Assembly (NCBI GenBank): GCA_003243915.1
Contig: QHCC01000068.1
Coordinates: forward strand, 1-38,154
Source of the DNA: Pseudonocardiales bacterium
Lineage (GTDB): Bacteria > Actinomycetota > Actinomycetes > Mycobacteriales > Jatrophihabitantaceae
DNA length: 38,154 nt
Direction: 5' to 3'
In this document: positions 22,878 through 31,933 of the stretch, piece by piece
Layout of the letters: each line of letters opens with the position of its first letter
Position numbering within the stretch: position 1 is the stretch's first letter
Program-made: the position numbers and the translations under genes
Notes under the pieces: model-generated
The model's input: only the letters and a program-made list of their open reading frames with translations
What the model was told of the DNA's origin: nothing
Databases searched by the model: none

Positions 22878-25337
22878 AATGACGCGAATGTGAGACGACG
22901 CGTGGCGCTGAAGAAGTCGGACCTCTACTCGTCCCTGTGGGCAAGTTGCGACCAGCTTCGTGGTGGCATGGATGCCAGCCAGTACAAGGACTACATCCTG
23001 ACACTGCTGTTCGTGAAGTATGTGTCCGACAAGGCGAAGTCTGATCCGAACAGCTTGATCGACGTCCCGCCTGGTGGGTCGTTCGACGACATGCTTGCCG
23101 CCAAGGGCGACAAGGAGATCGGCGACCGCTTCAACAAGATCATCGGCAAACTCGCGGAGGCCAACGGCCTCCGCAACGTTATCGACCAGGCCGACTTCAA
23201 CGACGAGGAGAAGCTCGGCAAGGGCAAGGAGATGCAGGACCGGCTGTCCAAGCTGGTCACGATCTTTAACGACTTGGACTTCCGCGGCTCGCGGGCCGAA
23301 GGCGATGACCTGCTCGGCGATGCCTACGAGTACCTAATGCGGCACTTCGCCACCGAGTCAGGCAAGAGCAAAGGGCAGTTCTACACGCCGGCCGAAGTCT
23401 CTCGGATCCTCGCCAAGGTCGTCGGTATCGGCGCGGGCACCCGCCAGGACCAGACCGTCTACGACCCGGCCTGCGGCTCCGGCTCGCTGCTTCTCAAGGC
23501 AGCCGCCGAGGCGCCTCGCGGCATGACGATCTACGGCCAGGAAAAGGACAATGCCACCTGGGCGCTGTCCAAGATGAACATGATCCTGCACGGTAACGAG
23601 ATCGCCGAGATCGAGAAGGGTGACACCCTCACCAGTCCGCAGTTCGTCAACGGCGCCCACTTGAGAACCTTCGACTTCGTTGTCATGAACCCGCCGTTCT
23701 CCGTCAAGTCGTGGAGGAATGGCTTGGAGAACGAGCTCGGCCGGTTCGAGTACGGCACGCCGCCGGAGAAGAACGGCGACTACGCCTTCCTGCTACACGC
23801 GCTCACATCGCTCAAGAGCACTGGCAAGGCGGCGATCATCCTTCCGCACGGCGTACTCTTCCGTGGCAACGCAGAAGGCACCATCCGTAAGCGCCTGCTT
23901 CAGCACGGCTTTATCAAGGGCGTCATCGGACTGCCAGCGAACCTCTTCTACGGCACGGGCATTCCAGCCTGCATCGTCATCCTCGATAAGGAGAACGCCC
24001 AGGCGCGCACCGGCGTCTTCATGATCGACGCTTCCAAGGGCTTTATCAAGGACGGCCCGAAGAATCGACTGCGCTCCCAGGACCTCCACAAGATCGTCGA
24101 TGCGTTCAATCGCCAGCTTGAAATCCCGCGCTACTCCCGCATGGTCCCGATGAGCGAGATCGCCAACCCCAAGAACGACTACAACCTCAATATCCCGCGA
24201 TACATCGACTCCTCTGAACCGGAGGATCTGCAGGACCTCGACGCCCACCTGCACGGTGGCATCCCAGACTCGGATCTCGACGCACTCGGTGCCTACTGGC
24301 AGGCCTTCCCGTCAGTCCGCAACCAGCTCTTGAAGCCGAACCGCCCTGGCTACAGCGACCTGACCATCGACGTGAATGAGGTCCAGCAGGCGATCCTTGA
24401 CTCGGTTGAGTTCAAGAAGTTCGCCGACGAGGCCGGCGGGATCGTGGCTGACTGGTTCGCGGCCCACCGGGTCGCGATGGCGACGATCAACGAGAACACC
24501 AAGCCGAACGACCTAATCGGCACGATGTCCGACGACTTGCTCGCCCGCTTCAAGCCGGTGCCGCTGTTCGATGAGTACGACGCCTACGAGCAGCTCATGA
24601 AGTACTGGCACGAAACTATGCACGACGACGTGTTCATTATCATGAACGACGGCTGGGTCGAAGGGGCCAATCCCCGCAAGACCATCGAGGATAAGGATCG
24701 CAAGCTCTCCGAGACACCGGACCTGACGATCGGCAGCGGTAAGAACGCTCAGAAGTACAAGACGGATCTCGTCCCACCGGCGTTGGTCGTGGCGCGCTAC
24801 TTTGCTGACGAGCAGGCCAGGGCTGATGATCTCAATGTCGCGCTCGAAGCCGCGGCTATCACTGTGGTCGAACACGCTGAGGAGAATGGCGTCGACGAGG
24901 GCCTCCTCTCGGAAGCCGCCAATGACAAGGGCGCCTACACGAAGCAACTCGTGAGCGCAGTCATCAGGGATGCCAAGGCAGGTAGCGACAGCGAAACGCT
25001 GAATTGTGCCCAGGAAGCTTTGGCGTTCGTGAACGCCGAGGCGGCGGCCAAGAAGGCAGCCAAGGAAGCGCAAGCCGTCCTCGACCTCGCCACACTCAAG
25101 AAGTACGGCGACCTGAGCGTGGATGACGTGAAGAGTCTCGTTCTGAACGACAAGTGGCAGGCGACGATTGCGGGTCGCATGGCCGGCTCGGTCGATGCTC
25201 TGACCGTCGCTCTCGTCGCTAGGATTCAGCAACTCGGGGAGCGCTACACCGAAACCGTGCCTGCGCTAGACGCCGAGCTGACACGCCTTGAGTCAAAGAT
25301 CGCAGTTCATTTGGCCGCGATGGGGATCGACCAATGA
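22872..25337 (+). CDS. hsdM: Type I restriction-modification system, methyltransferase subunit HsdM
   Basis: HsdM transfers methyl groups to adenine N6 in the host recognition site, as M2S, and is part of the R2M2S nuclease. The N-terminal helical domain begins ALKKSDLYSSLW and contains GGMDASQYKDYILTLLFVKYVSD. SAM motif I is DPACGSGSLLLKA (198-210) and catalytic motif IV is NPPF (273-276). At 821 residues it is long; beyond ~520 there is an extended helical C-terminal region, seen in some HsdM. The ATG at 22872 is nearly leaderless; the in-frame GTG at 22902 (VALKKSD) matches the usual family start. Overlaps hsdS by four bases. Confidence 0.95.
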   Translation: MTNDANVRRRVALKKSDLYSSLWASCDQLRGGMDASQYKDYILTLLFVKYVSDKAKSDPNSLIDVPPGGSFDDMLAAKGDKEIGDRFNKIIGKLAEANGLRNVIDQADFNDEEKLGKGKEMQDRLSKLVTIFNDLDFRGSRAEGDDLLGDAYEYLMRHFATESGKSKGQFYTPAEVSRILAKVVGIGAGTRQDQTVYDPACGSGSLLLKAAAEAPRGMTIYGQEKDNATWALSKMNMILHGNEIAEIEKGDTLTSPQFVNGAHLRTFDFVVMNPPFSVKSWRNGLENELGRFEYGTPPEKNGDYAFLLHALTSLKSTGKAAIILPHGVLFRGNAEGTIRKRLLQHGFIKGVIGLPANLFYGTGIPACIVILDKENAQARTGVFMIDASKGFIKDGPKNRLRSQDLHKIVDAFNRQLEIPRYSRMVPMSEIANPKNDYNLNIPRYIDSSEPEDLQDLDAHLHGGIPDSDLDALGAYWQAFPSVRNQLLKPNRPGYSDLTIDVNEVQQAILDSVEFKKFADEAGGIVADWFAAHRVAMATINENTKPNDLIGTMSDDLLARFKPVPLFDEYDAYEQLMKYWHETMHDDVFIIMNDGWVEGANPRKTIEDKDRKLSETPDLTIGSGKNAQKYKTDLVPPALVVARYFADEQARADDLNVALEAAAITVVEHAEENGVDEGLLSEAANDKGAYTKQLVSAVIRDAKAGSDSETLNCAQEALAFVNAEAAAKKAAKEAQAVLDLATLKKYGDLSVDDVKSLVLNDKWQATIAGRMAGSVDALTVALVARIQQLGERYTETVPALDAELTRLESKIAVHLAAMGIDQ

Positions 25338-26545
25338 CCGCGCGTTCGGATTGGCATGAGTATCAACTGGGAGACCTAATCACCTTCTCCAACGGCATCA
25401 ACGCCGACAAGTCCGCCTATGGTCGGGGTGTGCCGTTCATCAATGTCCTTGAGGTCATCACAAACGAATGGCTTCGGGCCAAGGACATTCCTGGGCGTGT
25501 CACGCTGCCCAATAAGGTTTTTGCGCGGTACCGGGTCAGGCGCGGCGACATCCTTTTCAACCGAACCTCGGAGACTCAGGACGAGGTCGGACTTGCATCC
25601 GTGTACCTCGATGATTCCCCGGTTGCCTTCGGCGGGTTCGTGTTGCGAGGCATCCCAACGACGACGTTGCTCGACATCGACTACTCAAAGTACGTGCTAC
25701 GCGCGAGCGACGTGCGTCAGCAGATCGTTGCTCGCGGCCAGGGTGGCATCCGCGCCAACATAGGGCAGCGAGACCTTAGGTCTGTCACCATTCGCGTTCC
25801 TGACAAACCAGAGCAACGCGCTATTGCCGAAATAATTGACGATGTGTCAGCGCTAATCAGTGGGCTCAAGCGACAGACCGCGAAGAAGCGGGCGATCAGG
25901 CAGGGGATGATGCAGCGCACTTTCACAGTACCTGCGGACCATGATCAGCGGGCTGCACTCGGGACACTAGTAGGCCTGTTGTCGGGCGGGACGCCCGACC
26001 GAAGTAACCGGGCCTTCTGGCTCGGAAGCATTCCGTGGATCAGCGCAACCAGCCTTAAGGGCATTGAAGTTGCGACGTCGGCTCAACTCGTCACGAGCGG
26101 CGCCGTACGAGCTGGCAGCAAAGTGGCTCCGTTGAATTCCACTCTTGTTCTCGTCCGAGGCAGCGCCCTGCATTCTGAGATTCGGGCTTCGCTCGTTACC
26201 GCGCTGGTCTGCTTCAACCAGGACGTCAAGGCGCTTGTGCCCGCGGCGAGCATTGAGCCGAAGTTCTTGACCTACTCCATCCACGCCAATGCGTCCAGGC
26301 TTCTTCGCCTGGTCACTTCAGCAGGAAATACGGCCGGAGTCCTGGACACCAAGGCGCTCAAGAATTTCGAAATTTGGCTGCCGAGTCTCGAACGCCAGCG
26401 AGCGGTCGTTTCCATATTTGACGACGTCACAGCTGAGCTTGATTGTCTGTCCACACGCCTTGTGAAGGCCCGAGCCGTTAAGACCGGCATGATGCAGCAA
26501 CTCCTGAGCGGCGGGGTTCGGCTACCGGTGAAGGCATCGTTATGA
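25334..26545 (+). CDS. hsdS: Type I restriction-modification system, specificity subunit HsdS
   Basis: HsdS determines the bipartite DNA target through two target-recognition domains. The 403 residues show the expected duplicated layout: TRD1 (about 8-170) ending IRVPDKPEQRAIAEIIDDV, a coiled-coil spacer (LISGLKRQTAKKRAIRQGMMQ), TRD2 (about 207-355) with LSGGTPDRSNRAFW and ending WLPSLERQRAVVSIFDDV, and a closing coiled coil (VKARAVKTGMMQQLLSG). The repeated GMMQ ends make the internal duplication visible. The ATG overlaps the hsdM stop as ATGA, and the stop overlaps the next start the same way. The target sequence cannot be predicted by eye. Confidence 0.94.
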   Translation: MTARSDWHEYQLGDLITFSNGINADKSAYGRGVPFINVLEVITNEWLRAKDIPGRVTLPNKVFARYRVRRGDILFNRTSETQDEVGLASVYLDDSPVAFGGFVLRGIPTTTLLDIDYSKYVLRASDVRQQIVARGQGGIRANIGQRDLRSVTIRVPDKPEQRAIAEIIDDVSALISGLKRQTAKKRAIRQGMMQRTFTVPADHDQRAALGTLVGLLSGGTPDRSNRAFWLGSIPWISATSLKGIEVATSAQLVTSGAVRAGSKVAPLNSTLVLVRGSALHSEIRASLVTALVCFNQDVKALVPAASIEPKFLTYSIHANASRLLRLVTSAGNTAGVLDTKALKNFEIWLPSLERQRAVVSIFDDVTAELDCLSTRLVKARAVKTGMMQQLLSGGVRLPVKASL

Positions 26546-27273
26546 ACAGTGAGTGGGCCATCGAAGAGCTAGACAAGTTCATCAAGATGACGGTGATGAC
26601 GAACGCCAGCAGCTCGTCGGGCGGTGGCACGTTCATCACTTCGCGCAATAACACCGCCGCACCTGACGCTGACGTGACCAAGCAGGCTCAGGTGGTCGAG
26701 AAGATCTTTGACCGCGCCATCCCGGCCTGGCGTACAGACATCGAGAATTCGAAGAACAACCGCTGGACCCGTCATCGCGAGGCGGCGATCCGCGCGCGTG
26801 AGGAGCTCATTCGGTCCGAGGAGGTCAAAGCGAACCTCGGCGAGAACGCGCCGGAACTGTCAGCGGCGGAGCTGCACCCTTGGATCTGGAGCGGCGCTTC
26901 CTCCCTGTGGCACTCGGGGCACTATCGCGAGGCCGTAGAGAGCGCGATCAGGAAGCTGAACGCGGAGACCCAGAACAAGGTCGGCCGTCGCGACGTGAGC
27001 GAGACCGATCTGTTCAAACAGGCGTTCTCGATGGATGAGCCGAAGGCTGGGAAGTCCCGACTGCGCCGCATGAAGGATGACGGCAGCGAGACGTACAAGT
27101 CGGTGCAGCGCGGAGTCATGACCTTCGCGGAGGGCGTGTTCGCCGGCATACGGAACCCGCTGAGCCACGAGGCCGAGCATGAGCTGTCCGAGCAGGAAGC
27201 CTTGGAGTATTTGGCAGCCCTGAGCGTGCTAGCCCGCTGGGTCCATAGCTCGACCGTGGAGGGCGCGCTATGA
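26542..27273 (+). CDS. TIGR02391/Ymh-type HEPN protein inside the hsd operon
   Basis: A 243-residue protein. The C-terminal half (about 110-235) matches the TIGR02391 pattern: LHPWIWSGASSLWHSGHYREAV, then FKQAFSMDEP, a conserved Gly/Phe stretch and IRNPLSHE. RNPLSH at 204-209 is the R-X4-H motif of HEPN RNases. The N-terminal part (1-105) is helical and charged and may bind a partner. It overlaps hsdS and hsdR by four bases at each end, so all three are made together. Its location between hsdS and hsdR mirrors prrC in the prr locus. An RNase activity, and release when restriction is blocked, are inferences. Confidence 0.85.
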   Translation: MNSEWAIEELDKFIKMTVMTNASSSSGGGTFITSRNNTAAPDADVTKQAQVVEKIFDRAIPAWRTDIENSKNNRWTRHREAAIRAREELIRSEEVKANLGENAPELSAAELHPWIWSGASSLWHSGHYREAVESAIRKLNAETQNKVGRRDVSETDLFKQAFSMDEPKAGKSRLRRMKDDGSETYKSVQRGVMTFAEGVFAGIRNPLSHEAEHELSEQEALEYLAALSVLARWVHSSTVEGAL

Positions 27274-30200
27274 GCGATGTAGGCCAGATCGAACGCAAGG
27301 CGCAGGACCGCGTCGTCAAGCTCTTCCGTGATCAGCTTGGTTACGAGTACCTCGGCAACTGGGAGTACCGCGAGGCGAACTCCAACGTCGAAGTCGGACT
27401 GCTCCGGCAGAACCTCGCTGCGCGCGACTACGACGAGAACCTCATCACGCGAACGCTCGACCAACTCGGCAAGGCTGCGTCCGTCGGCGCAGGTCATGAC
27501 CTCTACGAAGCGAACCGCGACGTCTACCAGCAGCTGCGCTACGGCGTGAAGGTGAAGCCCGGCGTCGGCGAGCAGACCGAGACAGTCTGGCTCATCGACT
27601 GGTCCAACCCGCAGGCTAACCATTTCGCCGTTGCCGAGGAGGTCACGGTCTTCGGGCAGCACACCAAGCGGCCCGATGTCGTGCTCTACGTCAACGGTAT
27701 TGCGCTGGCGACGCTGGAACTGAAGCGCTCGAAGGTCGCGGCGTCGGAAGGCATCCGGCAGACGATCGGCAATCAGAAGCCAGAGTTCATTCGGCCGTTC
27801 TTCTCGACGGTTCAGTTCGTGTTTGCAGGGAACGATGTCGAGGGCCTGCGCTACGGCGTCATCGATACACAGGAGAAGTACTGGCTGGAGTGGAAAGAGC
27901 CATCCGAGGTCGCCGATCCGCTGGACCGAGCGCTGCTGCAACTCTGCGGCAAGGAGCGCTTGCTTGAGCTGATCCACGACTTTGTCGTCTTCGACGCCGG
28001 CATCAAGAAAGGCCCCCGCCACAACCAGTACTTCGGGGTGAAGGCTGCCCAAGCGCGGATCGCCAAGCGCGAGGGCGGCATCATCTGGCACACCCAGGGC
28101 TCCGGAAAGAGCCTGACCATGGTGTGGTTGGCCAAATGGATTCGCGAGCACCAACCAGACGCGCGGGTGTTGCTGATCACCGACCGCACCGATCTGGACG
28201 ACCAGATCGAGAAGGTGTTCGGCGGCGTCAACGAGCAGATCTACCGCACCTCAAGCGGCGCCGACCTCCTCGACACGTTGAACAAGTCCCAGGAGTGGCT
28301 GATCTGTTCGCTGGTCCACAAGTTCCGCGCTGCTGACGACGACAAGGACCTCGACGAGGCGAGTGACGACTTCATCAAGGATCTGAACGCGAAGCTGCCA
28401 CAGGACTTCAAGGCCAAGGGCAACATCTTCGTCTTCGTCGACGAGGCCCACCGCACCCAGTCGGGCAAGATGCACACCGCGATGAAGCAGCTGTTGCCTG
28501 AGGCCATGTTCATCGGCTTCACGGGCACGCCGCTACTCAAAGCTGACAGGGCGACCAGCATCGAGACGTTTGGGTCCTTCATCCACACGTACAAGTTCGA
28601 CGAGGCCGTGACCGACGGCGTCGTGCTCGACCTTCGCTACGAGGCGCGCAACATCGATCAGAACCTGACCAGCCCTGCGCAGGTTGACAAGTGGTTCGAG
28701 GTCAAGACGAAAGGCATGACCGACCTCAGCAAGGCCGAGCTCAAGAAGCGCTGGGGCACCATGCAGAAGGTCGTTTCCAGCGAGCCTCGGGCCAAGCAGA
28801 TCGTCAACGACATCCTCCTCGACATGGAGACCAAGCCGCGCCTGATGGACGGGCGGGGCAACGCCATGCTTGTCGGCTCGTCGATCTACCAGGCCTGCAA
28901 GTTCTACGAGCTGTTCACGAGCGCCGGATTCAAGGGCAAGTGCGCGATCGTCACAAGCTACGTGCCGAACCCGAGCGACATCTCCAAGGAGGACTCGGGT
29001 GCGGGTAAGACCGAGAAGATCCGCCAGTACGACATCTACCGCAAGATGCTCGCCGACTACTTCAACGAGCCCGAAGACGTGGCCGTGGGCAAGGTCGAGG
29101 AGTTTGAGAAGGCTGTCAAGAAGCAGTTCGTCGAGAACCCAGGCCAGATGCGCCTTCTCATCGTTGTCGACAAGCTGCTGACCGGTTTCGATGCTCCGAG
29201 CGCCACCTACCTGTACATCGACAAGAAGATGCGCGATCACGGCCTCTTCCAAGCCATCTGTCGCGTGAACCGTCTCGACGGGGACGACAAGGACTACGGC
29301 TACATCGTCGACTACCAGGATCTATTCAACTCGCTCGAAGACGCGATCACTGACTACACCTCCGGCGCCCTCGACGGCTACGAGAAGAAGGACATCGAAG
29401 GCCTGCTCAGCGACCGCGTAGAGAAGGCACGCGAAGACCTCGACGATGCACTCGAACGCATCCGCGCTCTCGTCGAGCCCGTCTTGCCGCCGAAGAACAC
29501 CTTGCAGTACCAGCAGTACTTCTGCGCCGCCGAGCAGGGCAACGCTGACCAACTCAAGGCCAACGAGCCGAAGCGTGTAGAGCTGTACAAGGCCGTCGCA
29601 GCTGTCACGCGCACCTACAGCAACCTCGCCAACGAAATGACGGTCGCGGGTTACAGCCAAGTCGAGGCCGAAGAGATCAAGAAGGAGATCGCCCACTACA
29701 TCGATGTCCGGGCCGAGGTGAAGCTTGGCGCTGGGGAAGACGTCGACTTCAAGCAGTACGAAGCCGGCATGCGGTTCCTGCTCGACACCTACATCCAGGC
29801 TGGCGCCTCCGAGGTCGTGTCCAACTTCGAGGACACCGGCCTGATCGACCTGATCGTCAAGCTGGGTACAGGGGCGCTCGACAGGCTGCCGAAGGGCATC
29901 AAGAAGGATCCGGAGGCTGTCGCCGAGACGATCACCAACAACATGCGCAAGGTCATCATCGACGAGCGCGCCATGAACCCGAAGTTCTACGACAAGATGA
30001 GCGAGCTGCTGGACGCGATCATCGAGGAACGCCGCAAGCAGGCCCTCAACTACGAGGACTACCTCGCGAAGCTGCTTGACGCGGCCAAGAAGCTCGGAAC
30101 TGGCGAGTCGGACATCAAGTATCCGGACTGGGCCGACAACGGCGCCCGGCGGGCACTGGTTGACTTCTTCTATCCCGACGTCGGGTTCGCCATCGAGGTG

Positions 30201-30350
30201 GACCGCGTTGTGCGCCACACCAAACCCGACGCCTGGGTGGGCAATCCGCTCAAGGAGCGCAAGGTCAGGAACGCGATCCGAGCCGTCGTCAACGACGAAC
30301 GGTTCAACGAACTCTTCGAACTCGTGAAGGCGCGCAATGAGTACCGCTAG
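27270..30350 (+). CDS. hsdR: Type I restriction-modification system, endonuclease subunit HsdR
   Basis: HsdR is the translocating nuclease of the type I complex. At 1026 residues it has the family length. The nuclease core is RPDVVLYVNGIALATLELKRS with D136, E150 and K152. The helicase motor follows: Walker A TQGSGKS (275-281), DEAH at 391-394, then GFTGTPLL, and a second RecA domain with LLIVVDKLLTGFDAPSATYL and QAICRVNRLDGDDKDYGYIVDYQDL (shown here as QAICRVNRLDG). A long helical C-terminus contacts HsdM/HsdS. All catalytic residues look intact, so restriction is probably active. It overlaps the YgjP-like gene by 14 bases. Confidence 0.96.
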   Translation: MSDVGQIERKAQDRVVKLFRDQLGYEYLGNWEYREANSNVEVGLLRQNLAARDYDENLITRTLDQLGKAASVGAGHDLYEANRDVYQQLRYGVKVKPGVGEQTETVWLIDWSNPQANHFAVAEEVTVFGQHTKRPDVVLYVNGIALATLELKRSKVAASEGIRQTIGNQKPEFIRPFFSTVQFVFAGNDVEGLRYGVIDTQEKYWLEWKEPSEVADPLDRALLQLCGKERLLELIHDFVVFDAGIKKGPRHNQYFGVKAAQARIAKREGGIIWHTQGSGKSLTMVWLAKWIREHQPDARVLLITDRTDLDDQIEKVFGGVNEQIYRTSSGADLLDTLNKSQEWLICSLVHKFRAADDDKDLDEASDDFIKDLNAKLPQDFKAKGNIFVFVDEAHRTQSGKMHTAMKQLLPEAMFIGFTGTPLLKADRATSIETFGSFIHTYKFDEAVTDGVVLDLRYEARNIDQNLTSPAQVDKWFEVKTKGMTDLSKAELKKRWGTMQKVVSSEPRAKQIVNDILLDMETKPRLMDGRGNAMLVGSSIYQACKFYELFTSAGFKGKCAIVTSYVPNPSDISKEDSGAGKTEKIRQYDIYRKMLADYFNEPEDVAVGKVEEFEKAVKKQFVENPGQMRLLIVVDKLLTGFDAPSATYLYIDKKMRDHGLFQAICRVNRLDGDDKDYGYIVDYQDLFNSLEDAITDYTSGALDGYEKKDIEGLLSDRVEKAREDLDDALERIRALVEPVLPPKNTLQYQQYFCAAEQGNADQLKANEPKRVELYKAVAAVTRTYSNLANEMTVAGYSQVEAEEIKKEIAHYIDVRAEVKLGAGEDVDFKQYEAGMRFLLDTYIQAGASEVVSNFEDTGLIDLIVKLGTGALDRLPKGIKKDPEAVAETITNNMRKVIIDERAMNPKFYDKMSELLDAIIEERRKQALNYEDYLAKLLDAAKKLGTGESDIKYPDWADNGARRALVDFFYPDVGFAIEVDRVVRHTKPDAWVGNPLKERKVRNAIRAVVNDERFNELFELVKARNEYR

Positions 30351-31068
30351 CGCCTACCTCACCGTCCGTGGCATCGGCATCGATGTCGTCTACAAGGACA
30401 TCAAGAACCTGCACATCGGCGTCTACCCACCGCTCGGACGCGTCCGGGTGGCCGCACCCACACGACTCGACGACGACCAAGTTCGGCTTGCTGTCGTTCA
30501 GCGCCTGCCATGGATCAAACGCCAGCGGGAACAGCTGCGAGCCGCGCCGCGCCAGACCGAGCGCGAGATGATCACCGGCGAATCGCATTACGTCTGGGGC
30601 ATGCGCCGTCGCCTCAAAGTCGTCGAACGACCAGGCCGCGCGCACCTCGAACTCGAGGGCGAGCGCCTCGTGCTGTATGTACCGACGGGCGCCGTTAGCG
30701 ACAAGCGCCGTGAACTTCTCGACGGCTGGTACCGCGAGCAACTTCGCCACGCACTGCCGGACCTCATCGCAACGTGGGAGCACCGGCTCGACGTTTCGGT
30801 GCCCAAGTGGACGATCCGACGCATGAAGACGAAGTGGGGCTCTTGCAACCGCGAGAGCCGCCACCTCTGGTTCAACGTCGAACTGGCAAAGAAACACCCC
30901 GACTGTCTTGAGTACATCGTCGTCCACGAGATGACCCACTACTTCGAGCGCAACCACAGTGAGCGCTTCACAAAGCAGATGGACGCTCACATGCCGGACT
31001 GGCGCATTCGCCGTGACCTACTCAACGGAGCGCCGCTTGGCGCCGAGGAGTGGCCGGACGGTGGCTGA
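30337..31068 (+). CDS. YgjP-like zinc metalloprotease (M48/DUF45 type)
   Basis: A 243-residue protein of the YgjP/DUF45 family. The zinc site HEMTHYFERNH has its histidines at 197, 201 and 207; TKWGSCNRESRHLWFN just upstream is the other family hallmark. Such genes are often found directly after hsdR in type I clusters, but the substrate is unknown. The start overlaps hsdR by 14 bases, and the stop overlaps the next GTG start by eight bases, so it belongs to the same operon. The active-site residues are intact. Confidence 0.9.
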   Translation: MSTASAYLTVRGIGIDVVYKDIKNLHIGVYPPLGRVRVAAPTRLDDDQVRLAVVQRLPWIKRQREQLRAAPRQTEREMITGESHYVWGMRRRLKVVERPGRAHLELEGERLVLYVPTGAVSDKRRELLDGWYREQLRHALPDLIATWEHRLDVSVPKWTIRRMKTKWGSCNRESRHLWFNVELAKKHPDCLEYIVVHEMTHYFERNHSERFTKQMDAHMPDWRIRRDLLNGAPLGAEEWPDGG

Positions 31069-31933
31069 ACTCGACAACCTGACCAAGCGGAAACTCGAAT
31101 CGATATTCGGCATGTCCGGCGGCTACGTCCTGGACTTCACGAATGCCACCTTTGGTGACTTCATCAGAACCGCCATTGGCATCGAGCCCTACGACAAGTA
31201 CGGCACAGAGTTATCAAAGGCCAGGCTCCTCCGCGCGATCTGGGAAGGCGAGCCTGATTACCTCGTGGCCAAGCTCAACCTCGAACTCCTTGAGCACCAG
31301 CGCGTCACAGCGATGCTGAGCGGCCGCGAGCCGAGCGCCATCGAGGCTGCCCTATACGACGAACTGAAGGCGCAGTTCGCACCGCTGATCGAACCGTCAA
31401 ACCCGGCCAATACCGCCTTCTTGGCCAAGGACTTCGGACAGATCGACCTCGCTGAGCTGCCGCGAGCCCTGAGCTCGCAGTCAATCGTCGAAGCGCGCCT
31501 GCACGAGATTGACACCTGCCTGGAGGCAGGCGCGCCGCTGGCGGTCATCTTCCTCGTCGGCAGCACGCTCGAAGGGGTCTTACTTGAGCTCGGCAAAGCA
31601 AACGCGACTGAGTTCGTTGCTGCCCCCGGCGCTCCCGTCGACCGCACCTCCGGACGGACGCGACCTATCGACCAGTGGCGGCTTGTCGACCTCATCGCCG
31701 TCTCGCACAATCTGCGCATCCTGAGCGACGACGTCTTCAAGTTCGCAGATCACGTTCGCAACTTCCGGAACTACATCCACCCGCGTCAGCAACTCGCCGA
31801 GGGGTTCGAGCCTCGGATGGAGACTGCCCGAATCGCACAACAGGTCCTTCGCGCAGCGCTTGCCGACCTTGAGCGATCCTCGGCGAGCGACGCGACCGAG
31901 CTTGCGACTGCAACGCAGGAGCCGATCGCGTGA
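31061..31933 (+). CDS. HEPN-type protein with AbiJ-like N-terminal domain
   Basis: A 290-residue protein. The N-terminal part (LTKRKLESIFGMSGGYVLDFTNATFGDFI, about 7-35) with DKYGTELSKARLLRAIWE and LELLEHQRV resembles the N-terminal domains of AbiJ-type abortive infection proteins; this is recalled, not searched. The C-terminal part has VRNFRNYIHPRQQ at 232-244. R233 to H240 gives the R-X6-H spacing of HEPN RNases. GTG 31061 is chosen because GAGGAG lies upstream and the overlap with the YgjP-like gene is eight bases; the frame is open further upstream without sense. It is coupled to the next gene by GTGA. Confidence 0.75.
   Translation: MAELDNLTKRKLESIFGMSGGYVLDFTNATFGDFIRTAIGIEPYDKYGTELSKARLLRAIWEGEPDYLVAKLNLELLEHQRVTAMLSGREPSAIEAALYDELKAQFAPLIEPSNPANTAFLAKDFGQIDLAELPRALSSQSIVEARLHEIDTCLEAGAPLAVIFLVGSTLEGVLLELGKANATEFVAAPGAPVDRTSGRTRPIDQWRLVDLIAVSHNLRILSDDVFKFADHVRNFRNYIHPRQQLAEGFEPRMETARIAQQVLRAALADLERSSASDATELATATQEPIA

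Noticed and set aside
26922-28154. Minus-strand open frame of 410 residues opposite the HEPN gene and hsdR
   Set aside because: Shadow of GC-rich coding sequence; the plus strand carries clear HEPN and HsdR motifs and tight operon overlaps.
28533-30218. Long minus-strand open frames opposite hsdR
   Set aside because: Leu/Val/Asp-rich shadow translation without domain features, fully antisense to hsdR.
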